Part shown: in pieces, positions 45,488 to 53,833 of the stretch
How the letters are laid out: each line of letters starts with the position of its first letter
Numbering within the stretch: the first letter of the stretch is position 1
The notes under the pieces: model-generated
Seen by the model: only the letters and a program-made list of their open reading frames with translations
The model's database searches: none
What the model was told of the DNA's origin: nothing
Program-made: the position numbers and the translations under genes
Assembly (NCBI RefSeq): GCF_900110255.1
Contig: NZ_FODD01000038.1
Location: 1-64,000 of the forward strand
Length of the DNA stretch: 64,000 bases
DNA from: Actinacidiphila rubida
GTDB lineage: Bacteria; Actinomycetota; Actinomycetes; Streptomycetales; Streptomycetaceae
Direction of reading: 5' to 3'

Positions 45488-45505
45488 AGGCGCTCCTCGA
45501 CGAGG
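45472..45505. terminator. Hairpin overlapping the MarR stop codon
   Basis: Perfect 13-bp arms 45472-45484 and 45493-45505 with an 8-nt loop; the left arm includes the last codons of the MarR gene. It lies between convergent genes. Confidence 0.75.
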
Positions 45506-45536
45506 GGTGAAGGAGTGAGGAACCCCCCGGTGCGGG

Positions 45537-45890
45537 CTACTCGGCGCGTTCGGACGCGGACGCCGGCAGGAACAGGCCGCGGACGCCGGTCGTGGTGAGC
45601 ATGCGCTCCAGGAACGGCGGCGGCCCGTCCACGCGCAGCCGCACGTTCCCCGCGGAGGTGAGGCGGTGGATCATCAGCAGGGCGGACAGGCCCGTCGAGT
45701 CGCAGAACCGCAGCTCCGCGCAGTCCACGCGGAGTTCGCGCAGGTCCGGGTGCGCAGCGAGGCAGCGGCTGACGTGGGCGACCAGTTCGTCGCCGGTGTC
45801 GTAGTCCAGGTCGCCCGCCAGCCGCAGGGACGCGGTGTCCGCACCGGCCTCGACGGTGACGGAGAAGGAGGAGTGGGGCAGGGACGTCAT
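45537..45890 (-). CDS. STAS-domain anti-anti-sigma factor-like protein
   Basis: 117 residues from ATG 45890, overlapping the B12-binding gene by 4 bp. The single STAS domain contains LAGDLDYDTGDELVAHV and LRFCDSTGLSALLMIHR, where the Ser or Thr of DSTG is the site that partner kinases phosphorylate and PP2C phosphatases clear. It should switch an RsbW-type kinase/anti-sigma factor by binding in its unphosphorylated state. It is the last gene of the phosphatase/B12 operon, and no kinase gene is adjacent. Confidence 0.9.
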   Translation of the reverse strand: MTSLPHSSFSVTVEAGADTASLRLAGDLDYDTGDELVAHVSRCLAAHPDLRELRVDCAELRFCDSTGLSALLMIHRLTSAGNVRLRVDGPPPFLERMLTTTGVRGLFLPASASERAE

Positions 45891-46978
45891 GCGGGTGCTC
45901 CGGGAGGGGTGCCGTCCGGCGCGTACGCGTCCAGGGCGCGGCCTGCCCGGTCGAGCATGCGGACGGACCGGGGGAAGTCCTTCAGTTCCGACGCCAGGGC
46001 GTCCAGCGCCGGGCGCAGCGACCGTGCCGGGACGCGACGAGCGGCGAGGATGTCCGCGGTCCAGGTGAGGAACGCGGCGAACAGCTCGTCGTCGTCGCAG
46101 TAGAGGGCCGCGGCCAGGAACTCGACGATGTGCGCGATGTCCTCGGCGGTGCGCTCGCGCTGCTCGGCGGTGTAGGACGCCATCGCGGGCAGCGCGGCCT
46201 CCAGCTGGGTCAGGACCTTCCTGACGATGTCCCGCTGGGCGCGGGCGACCAGGGTGTACTCCTGGTCGGCCAGGTGGGGCAGGTCGTCGATCTGCTGCCG
46301 TCCGGCGGCCAGGTCGGGGCCGGGGAGGCCGGCGGAGAGTGCCAGGGCGGCCGCGCGGGCGTCGGGCGCCCAGGCGTTCGCACCGAGCAGCCGGGCGTTG
46401 CGGCCGTCCGGGCCGAAGGCCGCCCCTCCGACGATGACGGGCACGCCTATCGCCTGGCAGCCGGTGATCGCCGCGTGGGCGGCCGGCAGCCGGGTGGGCA
46501 GGGAGGAGGACAACGCGACGGCGTCCGAGCCGCTGGCGTGCAGGTGCGCGATGAGGTGCGGGGTGGGGACCTGGGCGCCGAGGAAGTCGACCTGCCAGCC
46601 GCGCAGGGCCAGCACCTCGGCGAGGAGGCGGGCCGGGAGGGCGTGCCATTCCTGGTCGACGCACGCCACGGTGATCCGGCCCAGGCGGGGCTCGGTGCGG
46701 GTGGCCGGGTGGTGGGCGAGGGCCCCGATGACGCGTTCGGTGATGGCACTCGCGGCATGTTCCTGCGCGACGTTCAGCCGGTTGGCGGCCCACTCCGCGC
46801 CGACCTTCGCCTGCAGCGGCGCCAGCACGTCGAGCAGGACGCTCTCGGCGTCCGCGCCCCCGTCGAGCGCGCCGAGGACGAGGTCGGCGGCCTGGTACTC
46901 GTCGCGGCCGGTCACCGCGGCCCACAGGTCGTCGCGCAGGGCCGCGAGCGGATCGGCCCGGGATTCGGTCGGCGTCAT
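45887..46978 (-). CDS. Stand-alone B12-binding sensor with CarH-type Wx9EH motif
   Basis: 363 residues from ATG 46978. Residues about 10-90 are a four-helix bundle holding W63-x9-E73-H74, the signature that caps adenosylcobalamin in CarH/LitR photoreceptors. Residues about 100-225 are a B12-binding Rossmann domain with EWH (His112) as the likely lower ligand and the VIVGGAAFGPDG loop. Residues about 235-350 are helical and resemble the N-terminal sensor region of RsbR-type proteins (HIVEFLAAALYCDDDELFAAFLTW). There is no DNA-binding domain, so the signal should pass by protein contact, probably to the phosphatase or STAS neighbours, with which it overlaps by 4 bp on each side. Confidence 0.87.
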   Translation of the reverse strand: MTPTESRADPLAALRDDLWAAVTGRDEYQAADLVLGALDGGADAESVLLDVLAPLQAKVGAEWAANRLNVAQEHAASAITERVIGALAHHPATRTEPRLGRITVACVDQEWHALPARLLAEVLALRGWQVDFLGAQVPTPHLIAHLHASGSDAVALSSSLPTRLPAAHAAITGCQAIGVPVIVGGAAFGPDGRNARLLGANAWAPDARAAALALSAGLPGPDLAAGRQQIDDLPHLADQEYTLVARAQRDIVRKVLTQLEAALPAMASYTAEQRERTAEDIAHIVEFLAAALYCDDDELFAAFLTWTADILAARRVPARSLRPALDALASELKDFPRSVRMLDRAGRALDAYAPDGTPPGAPA

Positions 46979-48663
46979 ACCGTGTACCTGCCCCGGGTAC
47001 GGCCGTCCACCGCACTGAGATGGGTGGTCCGCGGCGCACCGATGGCGACGAGGGCCATGTCGTCGTGGCTGCCGTCGTGCAGCCACTGCGAGGCGAGCAT
47101 CTGGATGCGCTCGACGACCGCTTCGGCGGGCAGGTCGGCGCAGTCGGACAGGGCGCGCTTGAGCCGGTCCTCGCCGAACAGCTCGCTGCCGAGCGGGCCG
47201 CCGCGCGCCTCGGTGAATCCGTCGGTGTAGAGCAGGCACGTCTCACCGGGCTGCAGGACGGTCTGGGCGGAGTGCGACTCGATGCTGGGGAGGGCGCCGA
47301 TCAGGGAGCCGTGGGTGCGGACCTCCTCGACGCTGCCGTCGAGGCGCACCACCAGGGGCGGCGGGTGCCCGGCGGAGGTGAGGCTCAGCCGCACCTCGTG
47401 GCCCTTACGCAGAACCGAGGCGAGCACCATCGTGGCGAAGCGGGTGTGGTGCGAGTTGAGCAGCGAGCCGTTGAGGAGTTCGAGGATCCGCCCGTGGTCG
47501 TCGACCATGGGCGTCAGCGCCTGCAGGGTGCTGCGGATCTTGCCGGTCAGCACCGCGGCGTCCAGGCCCTTGCCGCACACGTCGCCCAGGACGACGAGCG
47601 AGGCGTCGGCGCCTGAGGGGCCGGGGTGGACGTCGTAGAAGTCGCCGCCCACCCGCTCGCCGGTCTCCGCGGGGCGGTAACCGCCGGCGAACTCCACGCC
47701 GTTGAGGCGCTGGAGGCGGGGCGGCAGCAGGTCCTGCATGAGGGTCTGGGTGATCGCCCGCTGCTCGCTGTACATGCGCGCGGCGGACAGCGCGGCGCCG
47801 GCACGGGCGGCGAACAGCCGCGCGAAGACCTCCTCGCTCGGGCTGAACGGCGCGTGCCCGGTGCCGCGCAGGAGGATCAGGGCGCCGGCGGGGACGCCGT
47901 GCCCGGGCAGGGACGTGACGACGACGGACCCGATCGGACCGGAGGAGCCCTCGGGCAGCAGCCAGTCGGGCAGCAGGGCGCCGTCGATCCACCGCGACGG
48001 CAGCGGCGGGAACCCCTGGAGCGCCTCGCTGAGGCCGGGCAGGCTGGACGGGTCGGCCGCGACCAGGGTGCGGACGACGTCCTGGCCGGCCACGGCGTGC
48101 GCGACCGGCAGCTTCCCGCGCGCCGGCGGGGCGACGACGATCGCGACGTCCGCCAGGTAGTCGGCGGCCAGCCGCACGGTGGCGGCCATGCACCGGTCGA
48201 GGTTCAGCGAGGCCAGCAGGACGTTGGACGCCTCGACGAGGAATCCGGTGCGTTCACGCTCGGTGCTGAGGGCCTGCTCGGCCTCCTGCCGGCCGGTGCC
48301 GTCGATCAGCCACCAGACGACCTCGCCGTCCTGCCCGCGGGTCGGGTACGCCTCGAAGCGGCGCGCTCCGACCGGTCCCGAGGCGGGGGGCAGGGCCTCG
48401 CCGTCGTGGCTCCCGCTCCGCTGGGCCGGCGGCCGGGAGTGCGCCACGGCCTCACCGTGGGCCCGCGCCAGCCAGTCGGGCACGGATTCCCTCAGGCTGG
48501 CTCCGGCCGCCGCCCCGGTCATCAGGGCGGCGGCCGCGCGGTTGGCCTGCACCACGATGCCGGACGCGTCGGCGACGATCACCGGGTACGGGGCGAGCGT
48601 CCACAGGTCGGACGTCGCTGCCGGCCCGGCAACGGTGACGGGCTTTCCCTCGATAGAGGCCAT
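46975..48663 (-). CDS. PAS/GAF-containing SpoIIE-type PP2C phosphatase
   Basis: 562 residues from ATG 48663. Residues about 20-120 are a PAS domain (APYPVIVADASGIVVQANRAAAALM), about 140-310 a GAF-like domain, and about 330-550 a PP2C/SpoIIE phosphatase with all metal sites: GGDFYDV, LGDVCGKGLDAA, CLLYTDGFTEAR and SHDDMALVAIG. It should dephosphorylate a STAS protein, and the STAS gene two positions downstream is the obvious substrate. Its stop codon overlaps the start of the B12 sensor gene. PAS or GAF ligand is unknown. Confidence 0.93.
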   Translation of the reverse strand: MASIEGKPVTVAGPAATSDLWTLAPYPVIVADASGIVVQANRAAAALMTGAAAGASLRESVPDWLARAHGEAVAHSRPPAQRSGSHDGEALPPASGPVGARRFEAYPTRGQDGEVVWWLIDGTGRQEAEQALSTERERTGFLVEASNVLLASLNLDRCMAATVRLAADYLADVAIVVAPPARGKLPVAHAVAGQDVVRTLVAADPSSLPGLSEALQGFPPLPSRWIDGALLPDWLLPEGSSGPIGSVVVTSLPGHGVPAGALILLRGTGHAPFSPSEEVFARLFAARAGAALSAARMYSEQRAITQTLMQDLLPPRLQRLNGVEFAGGYRPAETGERVGGDFYDVHPGPSGADASLVVLGDVCGKGLDAAVLTGKIRSTLQALTPMVDDHGRILELLNGSLLNSHHTRFATMVLASVLRKGHEVRLSLTSAGHPPPLVVRLDGSVEEVRTHGSLIGALPSIESHSAQTVLQPGETCLLYTDGFTEARGGPLGSELFGEDRLKRALSDCADLPAEAVVERIQMLASQWLHDGSHDDMALVAIGAPRTTHLSAVDGRTRGRYTV

Positions 48664-48794
48664 GAACGGAGCCCGCTGTCAGCGGGCCGCACCAACTTTC
48701 GCGAGGAGGACGATTTATTTGCCGCGCGGCAAGCATCTCGTACAGATGTCCGCGCTGACAAGCCGTCCCCCTGATCGGCCGTTCCGGTCCGGGG

Positions 48795-49967
48795 TCAGCG
48801 GCCGTTCCAGTCCAGGCACATGACCAGGGCGTCGTCCGCGGCGGGACCGGGTCCGCGGTGCCCCAGCAGGGCCTCCAGTATGGCCCGCGGCACCTGGGTG
48901 GCGGGCAGCAGACGCGTGTCGTTGATCGACCGCGCCAGCGCGCGCAGGCTGTACTTCTCCCCGGCCGGGGACAGCGCGTCGTACACGCCGTCGCTGATGA
49001 AGAGCAGCCGGTCGCCGGGGGCGACGGTCAGCCGCTGCGGTTCGTAGACGGTGTCCTCGAACATCCCGAGCGGCATCTGCGCCTCCAGCTCGATCATCTC
49101 GACGGCGCCGTCGCGCAGGCGCCATATGCGCGGCGAACCCGCGTCGATGATCTCCACCTCGCCGGTCGGCAGGTGGAAGCGCAGGAGCAGCGCCGCCAGG
49201 TACTGCTCACCGCGGTGCTGCCCGAAGACGGCCTGGTCGGCCAGGTAGGCCTGGTCGCTGAGCTCCAGTCCGGCGCGGCGGCCGTTGCGCAGGGCGCTGA
49301 CGGCGAGGTTGGTCAGGAGGGCGGCGTCTATCCCCTCGCCCATGCCGTTGTTCACGGTCAGGTGCAGCTCGTCGGCCGAGGCCGACCAGTCGAAGCTGTC
49401 GCCGAACACCGCGTAGGCGGGTTCCAGCTGGGCGCCGAGGGTGTACTCGGGCCGGGAGCACGAGCGGCCGGGCAGCAGCTGCCACTGCATCTCGGCGGCG
49501 AGCGTGAGCCGCTCGGCCCGGCGCGCCCGGAGGAACAGGTCGGTGTCCCGGTCGGCGACCAGGACCTCGTGCCCGAGGGCGTCGGCGCACTCCTGGAGCT
49601 CCGCGAGCAGCTCCGGCGGCGGCCCCTCGCCCTCCGGGTCGGGCAGCGTGACGCTCAGGATCCCCAGGCGGTCGCCGCGGACGCTGACCGGCAGGTGCAC
49701 CTCGACGGCGGCCGCCGAGGCGTCGTGCACCCAGTGCGGTTCCTGGGCACCGTAGGCCCGTCCGGGGGCGGTGTCGTAAACCGACACCAGCGTGCGTGTG
49801 GCGGACGGCTCCCCCACGGTCTGGAGCCTGGTCGACGAGTAGTCGGCCATCATCAGCCGCACCGCCAGCACCTCGTGGCGGCGCTCGATCGTGGAACGGA
49901 TCACGTCGAAGATCTCGTGAGGCGCGGCCTCACGGAGGCGGCGTTCCACGGTCCAAGGTCTGTCCAA
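48795..49967 (-). CDS. GAF-PP2C (SpoIIE-like) protein with degenerate metal motif
   Basis: 390 residues from TTG 49967 (AAGGA nine bases upstream). Residues about 10-140 resemble a GAF domain (VEVHLPVSVRGDRLGILSVTLP). The rest is a PP2C/SpoIIE fold: AEMQWQLLPGRS, VFGDSFDW, LLFISDGVYDA and AADDALVM. The motif that normally reads GDxxGKG is here NNGMGEG, so one metal ligand Asp is replaced by Asn, although the other Asp residues remain. It may be a weak phosphatase or a binding decoy. It lies 131 bp upstream of the PAS/GAF phosphatase on the same strand. Confidence 0.85.
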   Translation of the reverse strand: MDRPWTVERRLREAAPHEIFDVIRSTIERRHEVLAVRLMMADYSSTRLQTVGEPSATRTLVSVYDTAPGRAYGAQEPHWVHDASAAAVEVHLPVSVRGDRLGILSVTLPDPEGEGPPPELLAELQECADALGHEVLVADRDTDLFLRARRAERLTLAAEMQWQLLPGRSCSRPEYTLGAQLEPAYAVFGDSFDWSASADELHLTVNNGMGEGIDAALLTNLAVSALRNGRRAGLELSDQAYLADQAVFGQHRGEQYLAALLLRFHLPTGEVEIIDAGSPRIWRLRDGAVEMIELEAQMPLGMFEDTVYEPQRLTVAPGDRLLFISDGVYDALSPAGEKYSLRALARSINDTRLLPATQVPRAILEALLGHRGPGPAADDALVMCLDWNGR

Positions 49968-50064
49968 CGCTATCGGTCCTTCCCTCGTTCACATATCGTC
50001 GTCCAAGCGACTACTGGATCGAACAGATGGAAACGAGCCTGAACGGCTCTCACGGGAGTGTCAC

Positions 50065-50556
50065 ATGAACCAGGCCCCCACCGACCTCCACACACACCCC
50101 TCGCATGCCGCGCACGAGGTCGGCGAGGTCCTGGAGCTCCTGGAGGTCGCCTGGGAGCGCGCCCGTGACGCGTTCGGCACCGCTCCGCTCTCCGCCGCGC
50201 AGACGCGGGTGCTGTACCTCGTCGAGCGCGAGCCCGGCATCAACCTGACGGCGCTCGGCCGCGCCCTGTCCGCCGCCGCTCCGTCCGTCACCCGCCTCTG
50301 CGACCGTCTCCAGGCGGCCGGGTTCCTCCGCCGGGGACCGGGCGCCCAGGACCGCCGCGAGGTGGAGCTGGAGCTCACCGAGGCCGGCACCGCCCACCTG
50401 CGGACCCTCCGGCACCGCCGCGAGGAGGCGCTCCGCGAGGCCATGGAGCGCATGCGGCCCGAGAGCCGGCAGGCGCTCCTCACCGGTCTGAGGGCCCTCA
50501 GCGACACGGCCGGCGACCCGTCCAGCCCTCCCGCCCGCACGAGACTCGCGGGCTGA
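50065..50556 (+). CDS. MarR-family transcriptional regulator
   Basis: 163 residues from ATG 50065. The winged helix is clear: AQTRVLYLVEREPGINLTALGRALSAAAPSVTRLCDRLQAAGFLRR with wing DRREVELELTEAG. It is divergent from the GAF-PP2C gene, 97 bp away, and could regulate that gene or the whole sensory operon. Between them TTCACATATCG (49988-49998) resembles the recurrent element only in part. Confidence 0.88.
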   Translation: MNQAPTDLHTHPSHAAHEVGEVLELLEVAWERARDAFGTAPLSAAQTRVLYLVEREPGINLTALGRALSAAAPSVTRLCDRLQAAGFLRRGPGAQDRREVELELTEAGTAHLRTLRHRREEALREAMERMRPESRQALLTGLRALSDTAGDPSSPPARTRLAG

Positions 50557-50635
50557 CGCGCACGGCCCCCACGCTGCCCGGCCAGGGCGACCTGCGGCGT
50601 GCCCGGGGACCGGACCCGGCCCGCGGACCGTCGCG

Positions 50636-51967
50636 TCACGCCGGCTGGGCGGCGGCCTCCCGCTCGGGCCGCTCCGCGCCGAGGAGACGCCGCTGCGCCA
50701 GGACGACGATGCCGCCGAGCACGTAGCCCAGCGCCTGGAGGACCAGCAGCGGGATGGTGCCGACCACGTTGCCGAGGAGTCCCGCGACGGTGATCCCGGC
50801 GAGGACGGCGGCGCCTTCTACCGCGCTGAGCGCGCCGAGGACCCTCCCGCGGGCGCCGTCCTCGGCGAGGCGCTGCAGGACGGTCATCGAGCCGGCGACG
50901 GTGAAGGCACCGGGGACGCCGACGAGGATCATGCACACGAAGGCCGGGACGAGGCTGTCCGTCGCCAGCGGGGAGCAGAACAGCGTCAGGTCGACCAGCC
51001 CGAACAGCACCGACCCGGTCCCCCACATCGTGACCGCGGGCAGCCGTGAGCCGGCCGCCGCCGCGACCAGGCCGCCCACGATGCCGCCGACGGCCTGGGA
51101 CGACACGATCAGCCCGTACGCCTGCGCGCCGCCGCCGAGTTCGGTGCGCACGAACGGTGCGAACAACGTGCTCATCAGGCCTTCGCCGATCTGTGTCACC
51201 AGCCCGAAGAGGAAGACGAGCCGCATCGCCCGCCCGGCCGCGCACAGGCGCAGCCCGTCCTTCCACTCCTCCGCCAGGCGCGCGAGCGCCTCCCCTGTCC
51301 GGATCCGCGGCCGCGAGCCCCTGCCCGGCTCCGCGCGCACGCCGGGCGCGGCCCGTTCCGCCGCGCCACGTACGGCCGGGGCGCGCCCGGCCCGATGGCG
51401 GATGGACGAGACGAGGACCAGGGCCGCGACGAACGTGCCGGCGTCCGCTGTCGCGAGGAGAGGTATGCCGCCCGCGGCCGCGAGGACGCCGCCGAGAGCG
51501 CCGCCGAGGAGGCGGGCGACGTCCCGGGTCTGGCTGTTCAGCGCGTTGGCCGTCAGCAGCTGTCCCGGTTCGGTGAGGGCGGGCAGCAGTGACTGCTCGG
51601 CCGGCACGAAGAACTGCTGCAGGCAGCTCTGCGCGAGCACGACGGCGTAGACGATCCCGATGGTCCGCCGGTCGTGCACCGCGAGCAGCGGCAGCAGCGC
51701 GATCACGTGCAGGAGGTTGAGGACGATCATGGCCCGCCGCCGGTCCCAGCGGTCGGCGAAGACGCCGGCGACCGAGCCGAGCACGACCGTCGGCACGAAC
51801 GACGCCAGCAGCAGGCCGCCCGAGGTCAGCGTCGAGCCGGTCAACTCATAGACGCGGAAGGCCAGTCCGGTCCGGAGTATCCAGTCGCCGGTGAGCGAGA
51901 CGAGCCCGGCGCCCAGCAGCAACCGGTAGTCGCGCTGCCGCGTGAGCACCGCCCACACGTCCTTCAC
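50636..51967 (-). CDS. MFS transporter, 12-segment exporter (EntS/MFS_3-like)
   Basis: 443 residues from GTG 51967. The chain has two blocks of six hydrophobic segments around a charged central loop (residues about 195-240) with the motif A-like GVFADRWDRRRAMI and the lead RLLLGAGLVSLTGDW. These are features of the MFS_3/EntS exporter group used for siderophores or drugs. Its start overlaps the ArsR gene stop by 4 bp (GTGA), so the regulator and transporter are translationally coupled. Confidence 0.87.
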   Translation of the reverse strand: MKDVWAVLTRQRDYRLLLGAGLVSLTGDWILRTGLAFRVYELTGSTLTSGGLLLASFVPTVVLGSVAGVFADRWDRRRAMIVLNLLHVIALLPLLAVHDRRTIGIVYAVVLAQSCLQQFFVPAEQSLLPALTEPGQLLTANALNSQTRDVARLLGGALGGVLAAAGGIPLLATADAGTFVAALVLVSSIRHRAGRAPAVRGAAERAAPGVRAEPGRGSRPRIRTGEALARLAEEWKDGLRLCAAGRAMRLVFLFGLVTQIGEGLMSTLFAPFVRTELGGGAQAYGLIVSSQAVGGIVGGLVAAAAGSRLPAVTMWGTGSVLFGLVDLTLFCSPLATDSLVPAFVCMILVGVPGAFTVAGSMTVLQRLAEDGARGRVLGALSAVEGAAVLAGITVAGLLGNVVGTIPLLVLQALGYVLGGIVVLAQRRLLGAERPEREAAAQPA

Positions 51968-52569
51968 GGCCCGTCCTCCGCGGCTTGCGGCGAGACGGTG
52001 ACGATCTGGGTGATCTGCACGTGCCTGCTGCCGGGCGGGCGAGTGGCCTTGTCGTCGATCGGGCGCTCGTCGACGTACCGCTGCAGCAGGTCCCTCATCC
52101 GCCCGGTCAGTTCGGCGAGTTCGTCGGCCGTGAGGTAGATCCCGGTGGTGTCGATGCCCGCGCTGTCGCTCCAGGCAGGCTCCTCCCCCGGACGCTGCCG
52201 GTGCCAGGCGGCGAGCCGGTCGAGGGCGCGCTCGGCGAGGAGCTGTTCCAGGACGCCCACGGCGGCCTCGCCCTCCGCCGTGAGGTCCGCCCGGGGCCAG
52301 GACTGCGAGGTCGACACCGCCCGCCACGGGCGCTCGCGGTTGTCCTTGCCGGGCGCGGGTTCCACGAAGTCGTACTTCGCCAGCTGCCGCAGGTGGTGGG
52401 ACGCCAGCGCCTGGCTGATGCCCAGGCGCCGCGCGGCCTCGGTCGCCGTCAGCGGCCCCTCCTGGCCGAGCATCGCCTGCAGTTCCAGCCGGATGGGGTG
52501 CGCCATCGCACGGATCGCCAGCGGGTCGTCCAGGAACCGCACGCGGCGCCGCTCACTTTCCAAGGACAT
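51964..52569 (-). CDS. ArsR/HTH_20-family transcriptional regulator
   Basis: 201 residues from ATG 52569; the ribosome site is weak. The winged helix spans LDDPLAIRAMAHPIRLELQAML, TATEAARRLGISQALASHHLRQLAKYDFVEPAP. The C-terminal half has a further helical domain (LTADELAELTGRMRDLLQRYVDE) seen in regulators of MFS exporters. No metal-binding cysteine motif of classic ArsR proteins is present. It likely represses the operon with the exporter through the palindrome at 52603-52616. Confidence 0.88.
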   Translation of the reverse strand: MSLESERRRVRFLDDPLAIRAMAHPIRLELQAMLGQEGPLTATEAARRLGISQALASHHLRQLAKYDFVEPAPGKDNRERPWRAVSTSQSWPRADLTAEGEAAVGVLEQLLAERALDRLAAWHRQRPGEEPAWSDSAGIDTTGIYLTADELAELTGRMRDLLQRYVDERPIDDKATRPPGSRHVQITQIVTVSPQAAEDGP

Positions 52570-52602
52570 GCTGGGAATATGCGGCGCACGGCAGCACGAT
52601 GT

Positions 52603-52616
52603 CAAGCACTTGCTTG
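52603..52616. promoter_or_regulatory. Palindrome upstream of the ArsR-MFS operon
   Basis: CAAGC-ACTT-GCTTG, a perfect dyad, 34 bp upstream of the ArsR start, in the right place for autorepression. Confidence 0.6.
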
Positions 52617-52720
52617 GAATGACGCCCCGTCAACGACCGTCGACGTGGCTCCCGTTGACCACCGGGACGGGCGCCCGTGTCCGGGCGGGGGGCGGCCGGG
52701 GCGGCTGGCAGGATGGCGGT

Positions 52721-53074
52721 ATGGAACGTGTGGTGGGAATCGGCGGGTACTTCCTGCGGGCGTCGGACCCGGCGGCCCTGGGCGCGTGGTACCGGGACTG
52801 CCTGGGGCTGGACGCCGACGAGAACGGCCTGTGGCAGCCGGGGGCCGGGCCGACGGTGTTCGCCGCCTTCGAGTCCGGGACCGACTACTTCGGGTCCCGG
52901 ACGCAGCAGACCATGCTCAACTTCCGCGTCCGCGACCTCGACGCGATGCTCGCGCAGTTGCGCGCCGTGGGAGCGGACGTCGCGGACGAGACCCAGGACA
53001 TGGACGGCGTCGGGCGCTTCGGCTGGGTGACCGACCCGGAGGGCAACCGCGTCGAGTTGTGGCAGCCCGCCTGA
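52721..53074 (+). CDS. VOC/glyoxalase-family protein
   Basis: 117 residues from ATG 52721. The beta-alpha-beta-beta-beta module is single: GIGGYFLRASDPAALGAWYRDCLGL at the N terminus, MLNFRVRDLDAMLAQLRAVGADV in the middle and WVTDPEGNRVELWQP at the end. The Glu in VELWQ is the usual metal ligand, and the first His position is replaced by Gly (GIGGY). It probably dimerises; substrate unknown. It ends 1 bp before the stop of the convergent EF-hand gene. Confidence 0.88.
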   Translation: MERVVGIGGYFLRASDPAALGAWYRDCLGLDADENGLWQPGAGPTVFAAFESGTDYFGSRTQQTMLNFRVRDLDAMLAQLRAVGADVADETQDMDGVGRFGWVTDPEGNRVELWQPA

Positions 53075-53075
53075 C

Positions 53076-53615
53076 CTACGGCGCGAAGCGGCCGCAGAGC
53101 CAGTTGCCCGGCTCGGCGGGGTCGTCGCTGATCCAGAACTGCCGCCACAGCAGCGCGAACTCCTCGCGGCTGAGGTAGCCGTCCCCGTTCGGGTCGAGCA
53201 GCGGGAAGACACCCGTCATGTCGACGGGTTCCCCGTTCCACGTCTCGACGAGCCGCCGGTGCTCCTCCGGGGAGATCCGGCCGTCGCCGTCGGTGTCGAT
53301 CGCGTCGAAGACGACGCCGGCCGTCGCGGTCACGTCCTCGGCCATGCCGGGCAGCAGGTCCACGAGCACCAGCACCTCCGCCAGGTCGACGCTGCCGTCC
53401 CCGTTGGCGTCCCCCGCTTCCAGCAGCGCCCCCCACCAGCTCATCAGCAGCGTCTCCACCCGCCCGCGCAGCTCCGTTCCCGGCCCCACGCCCGGCAGCC
53501 GGCTCCACCGGGCGGTCAGCGCCCGGAAGTCGTCCTCCCGCAGGTAACCGTCACCGTCCGCGTCGAAGGCGTCGAACATCCCCTTGAGCTTCCGCTCCTG
53601 AAACACGCTGGCCAC
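53076..53615 (-). CDS. Four-EF-hand calcium-binding protein
   Basis: 179 residues. GTG 53615 follows GGAGG four bases upstream; GTG 53606 is an alternative. Four EF-hand loops carry the canonical ligands: DADGDGYLREDD, DANGDGSVDLAE, DTDGDGRISPEE and DPNGDGYLSREE. The spacing of about 40-50 residues fits two paired EF domains, as in streptomycete calmodulin-like proteins such as calerythrin and CabB-type proteins. It is likely a cytosolic calcium buffer or sensor. No partner gene is adjacent. Confidence 0.92.
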   Translation of the reverse strand: MASVFQERKLKGMFDAFDADGDGYLREDDFRALTARWSRLPGVGPGTELRGRVETLLMSWWGALLEAGDANGDGSVDLAEVLVLVDLLPGMAEDVTATAGVVFDAIDTDGDGRISPEEHRRLVETWNGEPVDMTGVFPLLDPNGDGYLSREEFALLWRQFWISDDPAEPGNWLCGRFAP

Positions 53616-53833
53616 ATGTCCTCCCCTGGGTACCGGCATCCGCTGGGCGCCGGGCGGGAGCCCGTACGCCGCAGGGGCGAGCATTTACACCTCGCGGGCG
53701 TGACGCACCTGGGAGGTGCTGGGCACATGCGCGCGAGGCGTCACCCTCGCGGTGGTGGAGCCCCGCCCCTGGCGCTCCTCGCCCGCCGCGGGCCGGAACG
53801 GGTCAGCGGTGTCCCCCGCGCCGGCGGCGGGTG

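Noticed and set aside
49988..49998. TTCACATATCG between the GAF-PP2C and MarR genes
   Set aside because: Only a partial match to the recurrent element, and it lacks the palindromic core.
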